Positions 10,608-19,162 of a DNA stretch of 64,000 bases are shown one piece after another. The stretch comes from Microbacterium aurum (GTDB taxonomy: Bacteria; Actinomycetota; Actinomycetes; Actinomycetales; Microbacteriaceae). Made by a program: the position numbers and the translations under genes. The stretch spans positions 496,001 to 560,000 of the forward strand of contig NZ_JAFBCQ010000001.1 in the NCBI RefSeq assembly GCF_016907815.1, in the 5' to 3' direction. Each line of letters begins with the position of its first letter. The first letter of the stretch is position 1. The notes under the pieces are model-generated. The model saw nothing but the letters and a program-made list of their open reading frames with translations, was not told the DNA's origin and searched no databases.

Positions 10608-12713
10608 GTGAGCGAAGAGTGTTGCGGCCCCAACGAGCCGCGCAAGCCCGGTACGGTCCGGCGCATCGAACTGTCCCGGCCGCTCTCGACCGGTGACGCC
10701 TGCTGCGCCGCGGAACCCTCCTCCAAGACCGCGGCGCCAAGCGCGGTGCACGATGCGGGCGATGCCTGCTGCGGCCCCGACCTCGCCACCACCCCCACCG
10801 AGGCGGACGAGGAGCCGGAGGTCCGCCCGCCCTGGTGGCGCGACTTCGCGTTGCTTCCCTCCGCGCTGTCCGGGCTGTTCCTCCTCGCCGGATACACGTT
10901 CGAGTGGACTGGTCTGCACATCCCGGCGCTGGTGCTGCAGTGGGCGGCGCTGCTCGCCGGCGCCTACACCTTCGTCCCCGGCGCGATCCGCCGCCTCATC
11001 CGCGGTCGCCTCGGGGTCGGGCTGCTGATGACCATCGCCGCGATCGGCGCGGTCCTGCTCGGCCACGTTGGCGAGGCCGCGACCCTGGCGTTCCTGTTCT
11101 CCCTGGCCGAGGCGCTTGAAGACCGGGCGATGGACCGCGCCAAGGAAGGCTTGCGCGCCCTTCTGTCCCTCATCCCCGACACTGTCCGCGTCTCCCGCCT
11201 AACCAGCGACGTCACGATCCCCGCCGCGGACGTGCGTGAGCTGGACATCCTCGTCATCGGTGCCGGCGATCGCATCGCCACAGACGGCGTGGTCGTGGAG
11301 GGTAGGTCGAGCCTGGACACGTCGGCGATCACGGGCGAGTCGATCCCGGTCGAGGTCGGCCCCGGCGATCCGGTCGCCGCCGGTTCGGTCAACGGGGCGG
11401 CGACGTTGCGGATCGAGGCAACTGCGGACGGCCGCGACAACTCCCTCACCCAGATCGTCGCCCTCGTGGAGCAGGCCCACGCCCGCAAGGGCAACCGGGC
11501 ACGCCTCGCCGACCGGATCGCGAAGCCGCTCGTTCCCGTCGTCCTGATCGCCGCTGCCGTGGTCGCCCTGTTCGGGCTGCTGGTCGGCGACCCGTGGACC
11601 TGGATCGAACGCGCCCTCGTCGTCCTGGTTGCGGCATCCCCGTGCGCGCTGGCCATCGCGGTGCCCGTGACGGTGATCAGCGCGATCGGAGCGGCGTCAA
11701 AGTTCGGCGTCGTCATCAAGTCAGGTGAAGCGTTCGAGCAGCTCGGCACGATCCGCGCCGTCGCCCTCGACAAGACCGGCACCCTCACCCGCAACGAGCC
11801 CACCGTCGTCGACGTCCAGCCCGCACCCGGTATCACCCGCGACGACCTGCTCGCCTGGGCCGCCGCCGTGGAGGCCACCAGCACCCACCCCCTCGCCGCG
11901 GCCATCATCGCGGCCGCACCCGTCGCCAGCCCCGCAACGGAGGTGGTCGAGGAGGCCGGGCATGGCATCACCGGGACCGTCGACGGCCGGGCGATCCGGG
12001 TCGGCAATGTCCGCTGGCTCCATCCCGCCGGCCAGCAGTTGAACGCGGGGGCGATTGCCGCGCAGGGCATGACCGTCGTCGTGGTCGAGGCGGACGGGCA
12101 GATCGCCGGCCTGATCGGCGTGCGGGACGAGCTGCGCCCGGAGTCGGCCGAGACGGTCCGGATGCTGCAGTCGCAGGGCATTGAGACCATCATGCTCACC
12201 GGCGACAACACCCGCACCGCCCACGCCATCGCCGCCGAGGCGGGCGTAACCGACGTTCGCGCCGAGCAGCTGCCCGCCGACAAGGCCGCCGCGATTGAGG
12301 CGCTCGTCACGCAGCAACCGACCGCGATGGTCGGCGACGGCATCAACGACGCCCCGGCACTGGCGACGGCGACGGTCGGGATCGCGATGGGTGTGAAAGG
12401 CTCCGCGGCGGCGATCGAGTCCGCCGACGTCGCCTTCATCGGCCACGACCTCCGCCTCATCCCCGGCGCCCTCGCCCACGCCCGCCGCGGCCGACGCATC
12501 ATGACCGCCAACATCGGTCTGGCTCTGGCGATCATCGTCGCGCTGTTCCCGCTCGCCCTGTTCGGCATCCTCGGGCTCGCCGGCGTCGTGCTGGTGCATG
12601 AGATCGCCGAGGTCGTCGTCATCCTCAATGGCGTCCGCGCCGCCCGTCGCCCCGCTGCGCTACGGCAACTCGCCACGGTGCCCGCTCGCCAGCCCGAACC
12701 CGCCCACGCCTGA
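10608..12713 (+). CDS. Cd/Pb/Zn-type P1B ATPase with Cys-pair N-terminus
   Basis: 701-aa efflux ATPase. No HMA domain is present; the first 70 residues carry three Cys-Cys sites (EECCGP, DACCAAE, DACCGPD). Core motifs: TGESIPVE, SPCALAIAVP in membrane segment 6, DKTGTLTRNEP, STHPLAAA, GDGINDAPALA. The last membrane segments contain LVHEIAEVVVILNGVRA, as in CmtA-like transporters. GTG 10608 overlaps the stop of the interrupted small gene (GTGA). With the CmtR-like regulator upstream, Cd/Pb export is the likely role. The IS between them may separate it from its promoter. Confidence 0.9.
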   Translation: MSEECCGPNEPRKPGTVRRIELSRPLSTGDACCAAEPSSKTAAPSAVHDAGDACCGPDLATTPTEADEEPEVRPPWWRDFALLPSALSGLFLLAGYTFEWTGLHIPALVLQWAALLAGAYTFVPGAIRRLIRGRLGVGLLMTIAAIGAVLLGHVGEAATLAFLFSLAEALEDRAMDRAKEGLRALLSLIPDTVRVSRLTSDVTIPAADVRELDILVIGAGDRIATDGVVVEGRSSLDTSAITGESIPVEVGPGDPVAAGSVNGAATLRIEATADGRDNSLTQIVALVEQAHARKGNRARLADRIAKPLVPVVLIAAAVVALFGLLVGDPWTWIERALVVLVAASPCALAIAVPVTVISAIGAASKFGVVIKSGEAFEQLGTIRAVALDKTGTLTRNEPTVVDVQPAPGITRDDLLAWAAAVEATSTHPLAAAIIAAAPVASPATEVVEEAGHGITGTVDGRAIRVGNVRWLHPAGQQLNAGAIAAQGMTVVVVEADGQIAGLIGVRDELRPESAETVRMLQSQGIETIMLTGDNTRTAHAIAAEAGVTDVRAEQLPADKAAAIEALVTQQPTAMVGDGINDAPALATATVGIAMGVKGSAAAIESADVAFIGHDLRLIPGALAHARRGRRIMTANIGLALAIIVALFPLALFGILGLAGVVLVHEIAEVVVILNGVRAARRPAALRQLATVPARQPEPAHA

Positions 12714-12769
12714 CCACCGACCCCTCGCCCCGCGGTGGCAGAACACCGCCCGACTTGGAACCGGCCCTT

Positions 12770-12883
12770 GTGAAGACCCCCATCAAAGCCACCTTCGCCA
12801 CCGTTGCCGTCGTCATCGTCCTGGTTGACCGGCTAGCCGCGCCGGACCCGGCCGGCGCTGCCGGCGCTCCCGTGCTCGGGTGA
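12770..12883 (+). pseudogene. Remnant of a DsbA-like N-terminus
   Basis: A 37-codon frame starting GTG reads VKTPIKATFATVAVVIVLV, closely matching MKTPVKATLVTIAVVVVMV at the start of the intact DsbA-like gene at 13472. It then diverges and stops at TGA 12881. It looks like a leftover of a partial duplication or of recombination between two related cassettes. Confidence 0.6.
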
Positions 12884-12928
12884 ACCGGGCTCCGAATGGG
12901 TTTAGGTGCGCACGGTAGGCTGTGGGCG

Positions 12929-13381
12929 ATGGTCTCTTCGGCCCGGACTCCGCAATCCGTGACGCTGAATGAGCAGTTGTTGATAATGAGGCTCATTACC
13001 AGCGTCGGTTTGGCGTTGCTGCTGATGCTGGGTCTGGCAGCGACGGGTCACACAGAGGCGGACGGTTCGACTCCTGTCCCGCTGGTGATTTCTGGGTTGA
13101 TGGACCCGCATGTCGAGCCCGTGGCAGACGCCCCGGCCGAGCATGAGGCGGTCGCCGGTGCCGTCGCTTCTGGGCCGGACGCGTTGGTGGGCGCTGCGCT
13201 GTGCATACTCGGCGTGTTGTGCGGGCTGACGTTCATGGTGGTGCTGCGAGGACTGTGGCGTCGGCGGATACCTCCGGTGCTCGGTGACGGACCACGAATG
13301 CCTTCGCTGCTTCCGGCGCCGGCCGCCCGTGCTCACCCGATCGTCTTCTCGCTGACTCAGTTGGGCCTTTCCCGAACCTGA
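12929..13381 (+). CDS. Small membrane protein of unknown function
   Basis: 150-aa product with two hydrophobic segments: one near residues 25-40 (LITSVGLALLLMLGLAAT), possibly a signal anchor, and one near 85-105 (ALVGAALCILGVLCGLTFMV). Between them is an acidic, His/Pro-containing linker. The general layout resembles DUF6153-type proteins of actinobacterial metal islands, but similarity is weak and no function is proposed. ATG 12929 is preceded by TAGGCT with a 7-nt gap, which fits leaderless initiation; ATG 12986 is an alternative. It sits just upstream of the DsbA-like gene. Confidence 0.55.
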   Translation: MVSSARTPQSVTLNEQLLIMRLITSVGLALLLMLGLAATGHTEADGSTPVPLVISGLMDPHVEPVADAPAEHEAVAGAVASGPDALVGAALCILGVLCGLTFMVVLRGLWRRRIPPVLGDGPRMPSLLPAPAARAHPIVFSLTQLGLSRT

Positions 13382-13471
13382 CATCTGGCACGCCGCCCTT
13401 CCGGGTGGCGCTTCGTCCCGGGCTGCGTGCCCGGGTTCTGTCCTGTGCCGTGTCTTGGTTTGGAGTACCCG

Positions 13472-14140
13472 ATGAAAACCCCTGTGAAGGCGACACTCGT
13501 CACCATAGCCGTAGTGGTGGTGATGGTGGTCGCCGCGTTGATCTACGTCCTTGTCAATCAGAGCCAGACCGCTCCACCTTCATCGGGGGGCGGTGACGCA
13601 TCCCCGCAGGTGGTGCGAGAGAGCTCGCATGTCCTCGACGACGGCGGGGAGGGCGCTGTCACCCTGGTCGAGTTCCTCGACTTCGAGTGCGAGGCGTGTG
13701 GCGCGTTCTTCCCGATCGTGGAGGATCTGCGGGAGCAGTTCGCGGGGGAGATCACATATGTGGTCCGCTACTTCCCGCTGCCGGGCCATTTCAACTCCAA
13801 GAACGCGGCGGTCGCAGCGGAAGCGGCCGCGCAACAGGACCGGTTCGAGGACATGTATGTCCGGCTGTTCGAGACGCAAGCGGAGTGGGGAGAGGCGCAG
13901 GAATCTCGCGCCGACCTGTTCCGCGGCTTCGCGGAGGAGATCGGTCTGGACATGGCCGCCTATGACGCCGCCGTGGCGGACCCGGCCACGACGGAGCGGG
14001 TGGAGCTGGACTTCGAGGAGGGCCAGGCGCTCGGCGTGAGCAGCACACCGACGTTCTTCCTCGACGGTGAGCTGCTCGAGCTGCAGGAGTGGGACGACCT
14101 CGAGAACGCCATCCAGGCTGCGGTGAACGGTGGCCAGTGA
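13472..14140 (+). CDS. Membrane-anchored DsbA-like thiol oxidoreductase
   Basis: 222-aa thioredoxin-fold protein. An N-terminal hydrophobic anchor (residues about 8-30) precedes a DsbA domain with active site CEAC (Cys 73 and 76), an inserted helical region, and the cis-Pro loop STPTFFLDG. It would act on disulfides of exported proteins. ATG 13472 is chosen because it begins the anchor and matches the duplicated fragment at 12770. Its stop overlaps the start of the next (interrupted) flavoprotein gene by one base. It fits the thiol-transfer theme continued by TlpA and CcdA downstream. Confidence 0.88.
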   Translation: MKTPVKATLVTIAVVVVMVVAALIYVLVNQSQTAPPSSGGGDASPQVVRESSHVLDDGGEGAVTLVEFLDFECEACGAFFPIVEDLREQFAGEITYVVRYFPLPGHFNSKNAAVAAEAAAQQDRFEDMYVRLFETQAEWGEAQESRADLFRGFAEEIGLDMAAYDAAVADPATTERVELDFEEGQALGVSSTPTFFLDGELLELQEWDDLENAIQAAVNGGQ

Positions 14141-14942
14141 TGAGGGCGGGTTTGACGCATCGGCGGGCGATCATCGTCGGCGCCGGGCAGTCCGGGCTCG
14201 CGGTTGCCGCGGCTCTGAGCGCGGAAGGGCTGCGGCCGCAGCACGAGTTCGTGGTGATCGACGCCGCCAGCACGGGGCAGCGTTCCTGGTCCTCACGGTG
14301 GCATTCGATGGAGCTTCTCAGCGACGCCCGGCATAGCGCGCTGTCTCCGCGGCGGCTGCTGGGGGACCAGCGCCGGCATCCGCGAGTGGACGAGATGGCG
14401 GACTACCTCACCTTCGTGGAAGCCGGGCTGGGCGTGGAGACGGTCTGGGGCATCCAGGCGACCGGGGTGGAGCACCGCGGGAATGGTTCGACTTTGCTGC
14501 TGTCGACGACGGCAGGGGAGGTGCAGACCCGCAACGTGATCTGCGCGACGGGCGCGGCCGCGCACCCGCGGATTCCGGAATGGGCACCCCGATTGACGGT
14601 GCCCGGGGTAGTGCTGCACAGCAGCGAGTACCTGTACCCGAAGCAGATCCCCGTCGGCGACCTCCTCATCGTGGGCGGCGGGAACAGCGGCGTGCAGCTG
14701 GCCCGCGAACTGTCCGCGTCGCACACCGTGACGCTGTCCGTGCGAACCCGGCGGCAGCATCGCCCCGCGATGAGCTATCCCGCCGCGGCGGGGGAGAGGG
14801 TGCCGCTGTTCTCGCGGGAGCGTCGCCCCGAGCCGATCTTCGGCGACAGCTATGAGCAGCTGCGCCGCGTCGGGGTCACGATCGCAGCTGCGGTGCAGGA
14901 CGCGGCCGGCGCCGGGGTGACCTTCGCCGATGGCACGCAGGC

Positions 14943-16395
14943 GGGGGTATCAGATGGTCTGTGTAAGGGGTGAGGTTCATCTCGAAGGAGAACATCATGG
15001 AGACCATGGCTATCAGTCCGGAGCGCGAGGAGCGTCGTCGCCGGCAGAAGGAGCTCGCTGACCGGCTCAAGGCGTCGGGCGCGATGGACGAGATCTTCGC
15101 TCAGATCGACGCCGGCGAGCCCCTCACGGGCGAGCACGGCCTGATCGGTGGAATGCTCAAGGCCGCGCTGGAGCGCGGGTTGGAGACGGAGCTGACCGAG
15201 CACGTCGGCTACGAGCGCGGCGACGCGGAGGCCTCGTTGCACCCGAACTCCCGCAACGGCACGAGCGCGAAGACGGTCGCGACCGAGATCGGAGACATCG
15301 AGCTGGCCGTCCCGCGGGACCGGGCTGGGACGTTCACCCCGATGCTGGTCCCGAAAGGGCAGCGCCGGCTGGACGGCCTCGATGGGATGATCATCTCGCT
15401 GTACGCGGGCGGGATGACCGTCCGCGACATCCAGCACCACCTCGCCTCGACGCTGGGCACGGACCTCTCGCACGAGACGATCTCGAAGATCACCGACCAG
15501 GTCGCAGACGAGGTCCTGGCCTGGCAGACCCGTCCGCTGGACGCGCTGTATCCGGTGATCTACCTGGACGCGATCGTGGTGAAGGTCCGCGACGGCGGCC
15601 ACGTGCGGAACAAGGCCGCGCATATCGCCGTCGGTGTCGACATGGACGGCATCAAGCACGTCCTGGGAATCTGGGTGCAAGCGGTCGAGGGTGCGAAGTT
15701 CTGGGCGGCCGTGTGCGCCGAACTCGCCAACCGCGGCGTCCGCGACGTGCTCATCGTCTGCACCGACGGGCTGACCGGGTTCCCCGAAGCGATCGAGGCC
15801 ACCTGGCCGCAAGCGACCGTGCAGACCTGCGTCGTGCACCTCATCAGGGCAGCGATGCGGTTCGTGAACTACAAGGACCGCAAAGCCGTGGCCGCAGCGC
15901 TCAAGCCGATCTACCAGGCGGTGAACGAGGACGCCGCGCTCGAAGCGCTGACCGAGTTCGCGGACTCCGACCTCGGCAAGCGCTACCCGTCGGCGGTGAA
16001 GACGTTCCAAGACGCGTGGGACCGGTTCACGCCGTTCCTCGCGTTCCCGCCCGAGCTGCGCCGGGTGATCTACACCACCAACAGCATCGAGTCGCTGAAC
16101 TACCAACTACGGAAAGTCACCAAATCCCGAGGGCATTTCCCCAACGATGCCGCCGCCGTCAAGCTGCTCTGGCTGGCGATCTGCAACATCGAGGACAAAC
16201 GAGCCCGAGACCGGCTCAAGGAACGAGGCAAGCCCTCCGAACAGCGCAGAGCCGAGCCCCGACTCATCGAGGGAGCCGTGACCACGAACTGGAAGAAGGC
16301 CCTCGAACAGCTCGCCCTCGCCTACCCCGACCGCATCGAACCCCACCTGTAATCAAACCGACACCAAGCCGCTTACACAAAAGTCTTGACACGCC
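14943..16395 (+). mobile_element. IS256-family insertion sequence (about 1.45 kb)
   Basis: Imperfect terminal repeats of about 25 bp (near GTATCAG...TGTGTAAG on the left, complement of CTTACACA...TGACAC on the right) bracket one transposase gene. A 9-bp target duplication CACGCAGGC is present at 14934-14942 and 16396-16404. The exact left end is uncertain by one base in a run of G. Transcription is in the same direction as the host operon. Confidence 0.9.
14997..16352 (+). CDS. IS256-family transposase
   Basis: 451-aa DDE transposase of the mutator group. Catalytic residues are visible in YLDAIVVKVRD, CTDGLTGFPEAI and TTNSIESLNYQLRK, with the conserved VVHLIRAAMRFVNYKDRK between the last two. 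ATG 14997 follows AAGGAG; GTG 14970 is also in frame. The gene appears intact. Confidence 0.93.
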   Translation: METMAISPEREERRRRQKELADRLKASGAMDEIFAQIDAGEPLTGEHGLIGGMLKAALERGLETELTEHVGYERGDAEASLHPNSRNGTSAKTVATEIGDIELAVPRDRAGTFTPMLVPKGQRRLDGLDGMIISLYAGGMTVRDIQHHLASTLGTDLSHETISKITDQVADEVLAWQTRPLDALYPVIYLDAIVVKVRDGGHVRNKAAHIAVGVDMDGIKHVLGIWVQAVEGAKFWAAVCAELANRGVRDVLIVCTDGLTGFPEAIEATWPQATVQTCVVHLIRAAMRFVNYKDRKAVAAALKPIYQAVNEDAALEALTEFADSDLGKRYPSAVKTFQDAWDRFTPFLAFPPELRRVIYTTNSIESLNYQLRKVTKSRGHFPNDAAAVKLLWLAICNIEDKRARDRLKERGKPSEQRRAEPRLIEGAVTTNWKKALEQLALAYPDRIEPHL

Positions 16396-16634
16396 CACGC
16401 AGGCATCCCCCCGCTCGGTGATCCTCGCCACCGGCTACACCCCTGGCGACGACTGGCTCCCGGAACCGGCCCGCGTCGACCGGCCGCGGCGCACCCTGAC
16501 CGGCCTGCCCGGGCTGTTCGTGGCGGGGATGCCGCAGTACGGCGGCCGCGGCTCCGACACCCTCGCCGGGGTCTGGAAAGACGCGACGACGATCGCCCAG
16601 CACATCATCAACCGGCCCTGAAAGGACCACCGCC

Positions 16635-17351
16635 TTGACCACCGTCACCGACCACGAACACCCGCACCGATCCGGCTCACGGAGACGCATCCTCCTCCTG
16701 TCCACTCTGACGACGCTGCTGCTGGCCGCCGGGCTCCTGTTCGCCACCGCGGCGCCCGCAGCCGCGCACGATGAGATCGTCTCCTCCTCCCCGGAAGCCG
16801 GATCCACGGTCAGCGTGGTCCCGGAGGAGATTTCGCTGACGTTCAGCGGCGAGATCCTCACCGATTTCAGCGCCGTGATCATTGAGGTGGTCGCCCCGGA
16901 CGGGCAGAACATCGCATCGGGGGATCCGGTCATCGACGGGACCACGGTCACCCAGGCGGTGACGCCTGGTCAGGCGGGCGTGCACACGGTGCGGTGGCGG
17001 GTCGTGTCCAGCGACGGGCACCCGATCAGCAACGAGTACCAGTACACCGTCGAAGCGGTCACCGTCCCCACCAGCGCCCCTACCCCCGAAGCGACCGAGG
17101 AGCAGACACCCGACCCGTCTCCCACATCTGCCGCCAATACGTCCGGAGAGGTTCACAACGGGCCATCCGGAGGTGGGGAACTCCTCCCCGTCCTTGCGGT
17201 CCTGAGTGGCGTAATCGTGCTGGGCGGCGCGCTGGTGGTCGTGCTCATGGTGGCCAGAGAGCGTCGTCGCCGCGACCGAGCAGCCGCGGCCGCGGCCGCC
17301 GCGGATGGTGGAACCGCCGACGACCAGCAACAGAAGGAGAACCCCTCATGA
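16635..17351 (+). CDS. CopC-domain copper-binding protein
   Basis: 238-aa exported protein. After a signal peptide ending AAPAAA, the mature chain starts HDEIVSSSPEAGSTV, so an N-terminal His is available as Cu(II) ligand, and the domain ends with DGHPISNEYQYTV, the second conserved His. A Pro/Thr-rich linker and one C-terminal membrane segment (about residues 180-205) anchor it. The start is TTG 16635 with AAAGGA upstream. It is the first intact gene after the IS256 insertion and overlaps the next gene by ATGA. It probably passes copper to the CopD domain encoded at 27682. Confidence 0.87.
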   Translation: MTTVTDHEHPHRSGSRRRILLLSTLTTLLLAAGLLFATAAPAAAHDEIVSSSPEAGSTVSVVPEEISLTFSGEILTDFSAVIIEVVAPDGQNIASGDPVIDGTTVTQAVTPGQAGVHTVRWRVVSSDGHPISNEYQYTVEAVTVPTSAPTPEATEEQTPDPSPTSAANTSGEVHNGPSGGGELLPVLAVLSGVIVLGGALVVVLMVARERRRRDRAAAAAAAADGGTADDQQQKENPS

Positions 17352-17623
17352 AATGTCCGGTCGACGGGACCGCCCTGCTGATCACGGAACGCTCCGGGGT
17401 CGAGATCGACTACTGCCCGCAGTGCCGGGGCGTCTGGCTGGACCGTGGCGAGCTCGACAAGATCATCGACCGCGCCGCCGACCTTGCCGGCGGCGGCCGG
17501 CAAACCAGCACCGCCCCCTATCCGCGCGAGGGCGACCACCGTTCTGACCGCGACAGGGATCATCACGGTCGCTCCGGGCGTCGGCGGAAGGAAGGGTTCC
17601 TCGGTGACCTCTTCGACTTCTGA
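17348..17623 (+). CDS. TFIIB-type zinc-ribbon protein
   Basis: 91-aa cytoplasmic protein. Residues 1-45 are a zf-TFIIB zinc ribbon: MKCPVDG, then YCPQCRGVWLDRGELDKII. This is followed by a basic, Arg/His/Asp-rich tail and the end GFLGDLFDF. Members of this family are small and lack an assigned reaction; the ribbon should bind zinc. ATG 17348 overlaps the CopC stop by 4 nt, so it is translated together with the copper genes. Confidence 0.85.
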   Translation: MKCPVDGTALLITERSGVEIDYCPQCRGVWLDRGELDKIIDRAADLAGGGRQTSTAPYPREGDHRSDRDRDHHGRSGRRRKEGFLGDLFDF

Positions 17624-17639
17624 CACCAAAAACCTCTTC

Positions 17640-17670
17640 CTGATAGCCGGTCTGATGACCGGGTTATCAG
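17640..17670 (+). terminator. Intra-operon hairpin before lspA
   Basis: CTGATAGCCGGT pairs with ACCGGGTTATCAG around a 6-nt loop, with one bulge. It lies in the only sizeable gap (77 nt) of the copC-to-DUF4307 run. No T-run follows, so it could be an attenuator or processing site instead of a true terminator. Confidence 0.35.
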
Positions 17671-17700
17671 CGGCCCTCGCGAACGCAGGAGGAGCCGCTG

Positions 17701-18234
17701 ATGGTTCGTGAGCAGACCCGGCGGTTCGCGGTCGCGTGCCTGGCCGCCGCTGTGGTGGTCCTGGTCGACCAGGCGACGAAGGCGGCCGCACTGGGAGGGT
17801 TGAGTCAGGAGGAGCGGATCCCGCTGCTGGGGGATCTGCTCGGGCTGCAGCTCGCGTTCAACCCCGGCGCGATCCTCTCCCTCGGAGCCGGGGTCACCGG
17901 GCTGCTCACTCTCCTCGGGGTCGGTGCCGTGGTGCTGCTGGTCGTCGCCGCCGCGCGGGCGCGGACCGGATGGTGGGCGATGGGGATCGGCCTGATCCTC
18001 GGGGGCGCGATCGGGAACCTGATCGACCGGCTGTTCTCCCCCCCTGGGTTCGGGGTCGGGCACGTCACCGACTTCCTCGCCTACGGGAACCTGTTCATCG
18101 GCAACCTCGCCGACGTCGCCCTCGGTGCCGGCGTCATCGTCCTCGGCCTGAGCCTGTGGACCCGACACCGCCGCTCCCGCGTCAGCGCGGACAGCGCGGC
18201 GCCTGCGACGGGCTCCGTGGTGAGCGGGTCATGA
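17701..18234 (+). CDS. lspA: Lipoprotein signal peptidase (signal peptidase II)
   Basis: 177-aa membrane aspartyl protease that removes signal peptides from prolipoproteins after lipidation. Four hydrophobic segments and the family boxes are present: DQATK, FNPGAILSL, GGAIGNLIDR and VTDFL...IGNLADVAL, with the two catalytic Asp in the last boxes. AGGAGG precedes ATG 17701. Being within a metal-island operon it is probably an extra copy next to a chromosomal one, possibly tuned to the lipoproteins made here (TlpA, BNR protein, oxidase). Confidence 0.93.
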   Translation: MVREQTRRFAVACLAAAVVVLVDQATKAAALGGLSQEERIPLLGDLLGLQLAFNPGAILSLGAGVTGLLTLLGVGAVVLLVVAAARARTGWWAMGIGLILGGAIGNLIDRLFSPPGFGVGHVTDFLAYGNLFIGNLADVALGAGVIVLGLSLWTRHRRSRVSADSAAPATGSVVSGS

Positions 18235-18566
18235 TGGCGAAGCAGCGGACCTCGTCCGTATACCAGCGCAACGCGTTCGCGCCGGGGCTGCTCGCGGCGG
18301 CGGTGTTGTTCCTCGCGCCGGTACTGATGGGCGGGGACTGGTTCACCGTTGTGCTGTTCGTCGCCGCGATCTTCGCGGTCATCGTGGGGTGGTTCGCGAT
18401 CCAGGCGCGGCAGTGGTGGTGGTTGCCTGTGTTCGTCGTGATCGCCGTGATTTGGAACCCGGTGTTCCCGTTCCCGTTCACCGGCCCGGTGTGGACTGCG
18501 GCGCAGCCGGTCGCCGCGGTCGTGTTCCTGGTCGCCGGCGCCCTGATCAAGGTCAAGCGCGCATGA
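18231..18566 (+). CDS. Small membrane protein (DUF6804-like)
   Basis: 111-aa integral membrane protein with three to four hydrophobic helices and an aromatic stretch WWWLPVFVVIAVIWNPVFPF. It resembles the DUF6804 group; no function is known. It overlaps lspA upstream and the TlpA gene downstream by 4 nt each, so it is co-translated with lipoprotein and thiol functions. Confidence 0.75.
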   Translation: MMAKQRTSSVYQRNAFAPGLLAAAVLFLAPVLMGGDWFTVVLFVAAIFAVIVGWFAIQARQWWWLPVFVVIAVIWNPVFPFPFTGPVWTAAQPVAAVVFLVAGALIKVKRA

Positions 18567-19162
18567 TCCGCCGCCGCGTCCTTGCCGCCATGACGCTGGT
18601 CGCGGCGCTGCTGCTGGCCGGGTGCACGTCCAGCGACTCGCTCGCGCAGCAGTACCGGGACGGAAGCGAGAAGGGCTACATCGCCGGTGACTTCCAGATC
18701 GTCGAGATCCCGGATGCCGACCGCGGGGAGCCGGTGGTGTTCGAGGGCGTCACCGAGACCGGGGAGACGGTGTCCAGTGACGACTACCGCGGCGGGGTGC
18801 TGGTGGTGAACTTCTGGTACGCCGCGTGCGGGCCGTGCATCGTCGAAGCCCCGATGCTCGAGGAGGTCTGGCAGGAGTATCAGGACCAGGGCGTCGCGTT
18901 CCTCGGGGTGAACACCTACGACCAGCCAGCCACCGCACTGTCGTTCGCCCGTGACAACAACGTCACCTACCCGAGCGTGATCGACGTGAACGACGGACGG
19001 GTCAAGCTCGCGTTCGCGCAGGTCACTCCGATCCAGGCCACCCCCACCACCTTGGTCATCGACCAGGAGGGGCGGGTCGCGGCGCGGATCATCGGGCAGT
19101 TGGCCAGCGCGTCGATCCTGTCCACCCTGGTCGCCGACACCCTCGCCGAGGACACCTCATGA
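18563..19162 (+). CDS. TlpA/ResA-like thioredoxin lipoprotein
   Basis: 199-aa lipoprotein with lipobox LLAGC (Cys about 22). The mature thioredoxin fold has NFWYAACGPCIVEAPML, with the CGPC active site near residue 94, and the cis-Pro loop ATPTTLVIDQEG. Such proteins receive electrons from CcdA and reduce apocytochrome or copper-site cysteines outside the membrane. Coupled by ATGA overlaps to both neighbours; ccdA follows directly, its expected redox partner. Confidence 0.92.
   Translation: MIRRRVLAAMTLVAALLLAGCTSSDSLAQQYRDGSEKGYIAGDFQIVEIPDADRGEPVVFEGVTETGETVSSDDYRGGVLVVNFWYAACGPCIVEAPMLEEVWQEYQDQGVAFLGVNTYDQPATALSFARDNNVTYPSVIDVNDGRVKLAFAQVTPIQATPTTLVIDQEGRVAARIIGQLASASILSTLVADTLAEDTS

Larger units (their letters stand above)
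9324..10611 (+). pseudogene. Small 114-codon gene interrupted by an IS5-family element
   Basis: The gene starts at ATG 9324, overlapping the sensor stop (ATGA), and is cut at 9396 by the IS. Coding resumes at 10340 and ends in TGA 10609-10611. Joining 9324-9396 to 10340-10611 gives 345 nt in one open frame, 114 aa, beginning MSLIDRDLLPVACTLTPGAG and containing RTEQSCCAFATW. The Cys pair (residues near 80) suggests metal or thiol chemistry, but I do not recognise the family. Its place between sensor and efflux ATPase makes it part of the Cd/Pb operon. Confidence 0.8.
14140..16621 (+). pseudogene. FAD-dependent monooxygenase gene split by IS256-family element
   Basis: The 5' part (14140-14942) encodes a flavoprotein with the FAD site GAGQSGLAVAAAL, the NADPH site GGGNSGVQLARELS and a Trp-rich stretch (SWSSRWHSMELL). 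The 3' part (16405-16621) encodes ILATGYTPGDDWLPEP and a C-terminal VAGMPQYGGRGSDTL. Removing the element and one target copy leaves 1020 nt in a single frame (339 aa), reading FADGTQASPRSVILATGY across the junction. It belongs to the CzcO-like flavoprotein group often seen in metal and arsenic islands. As it stands the product is truncated. Confidence 0.88.
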
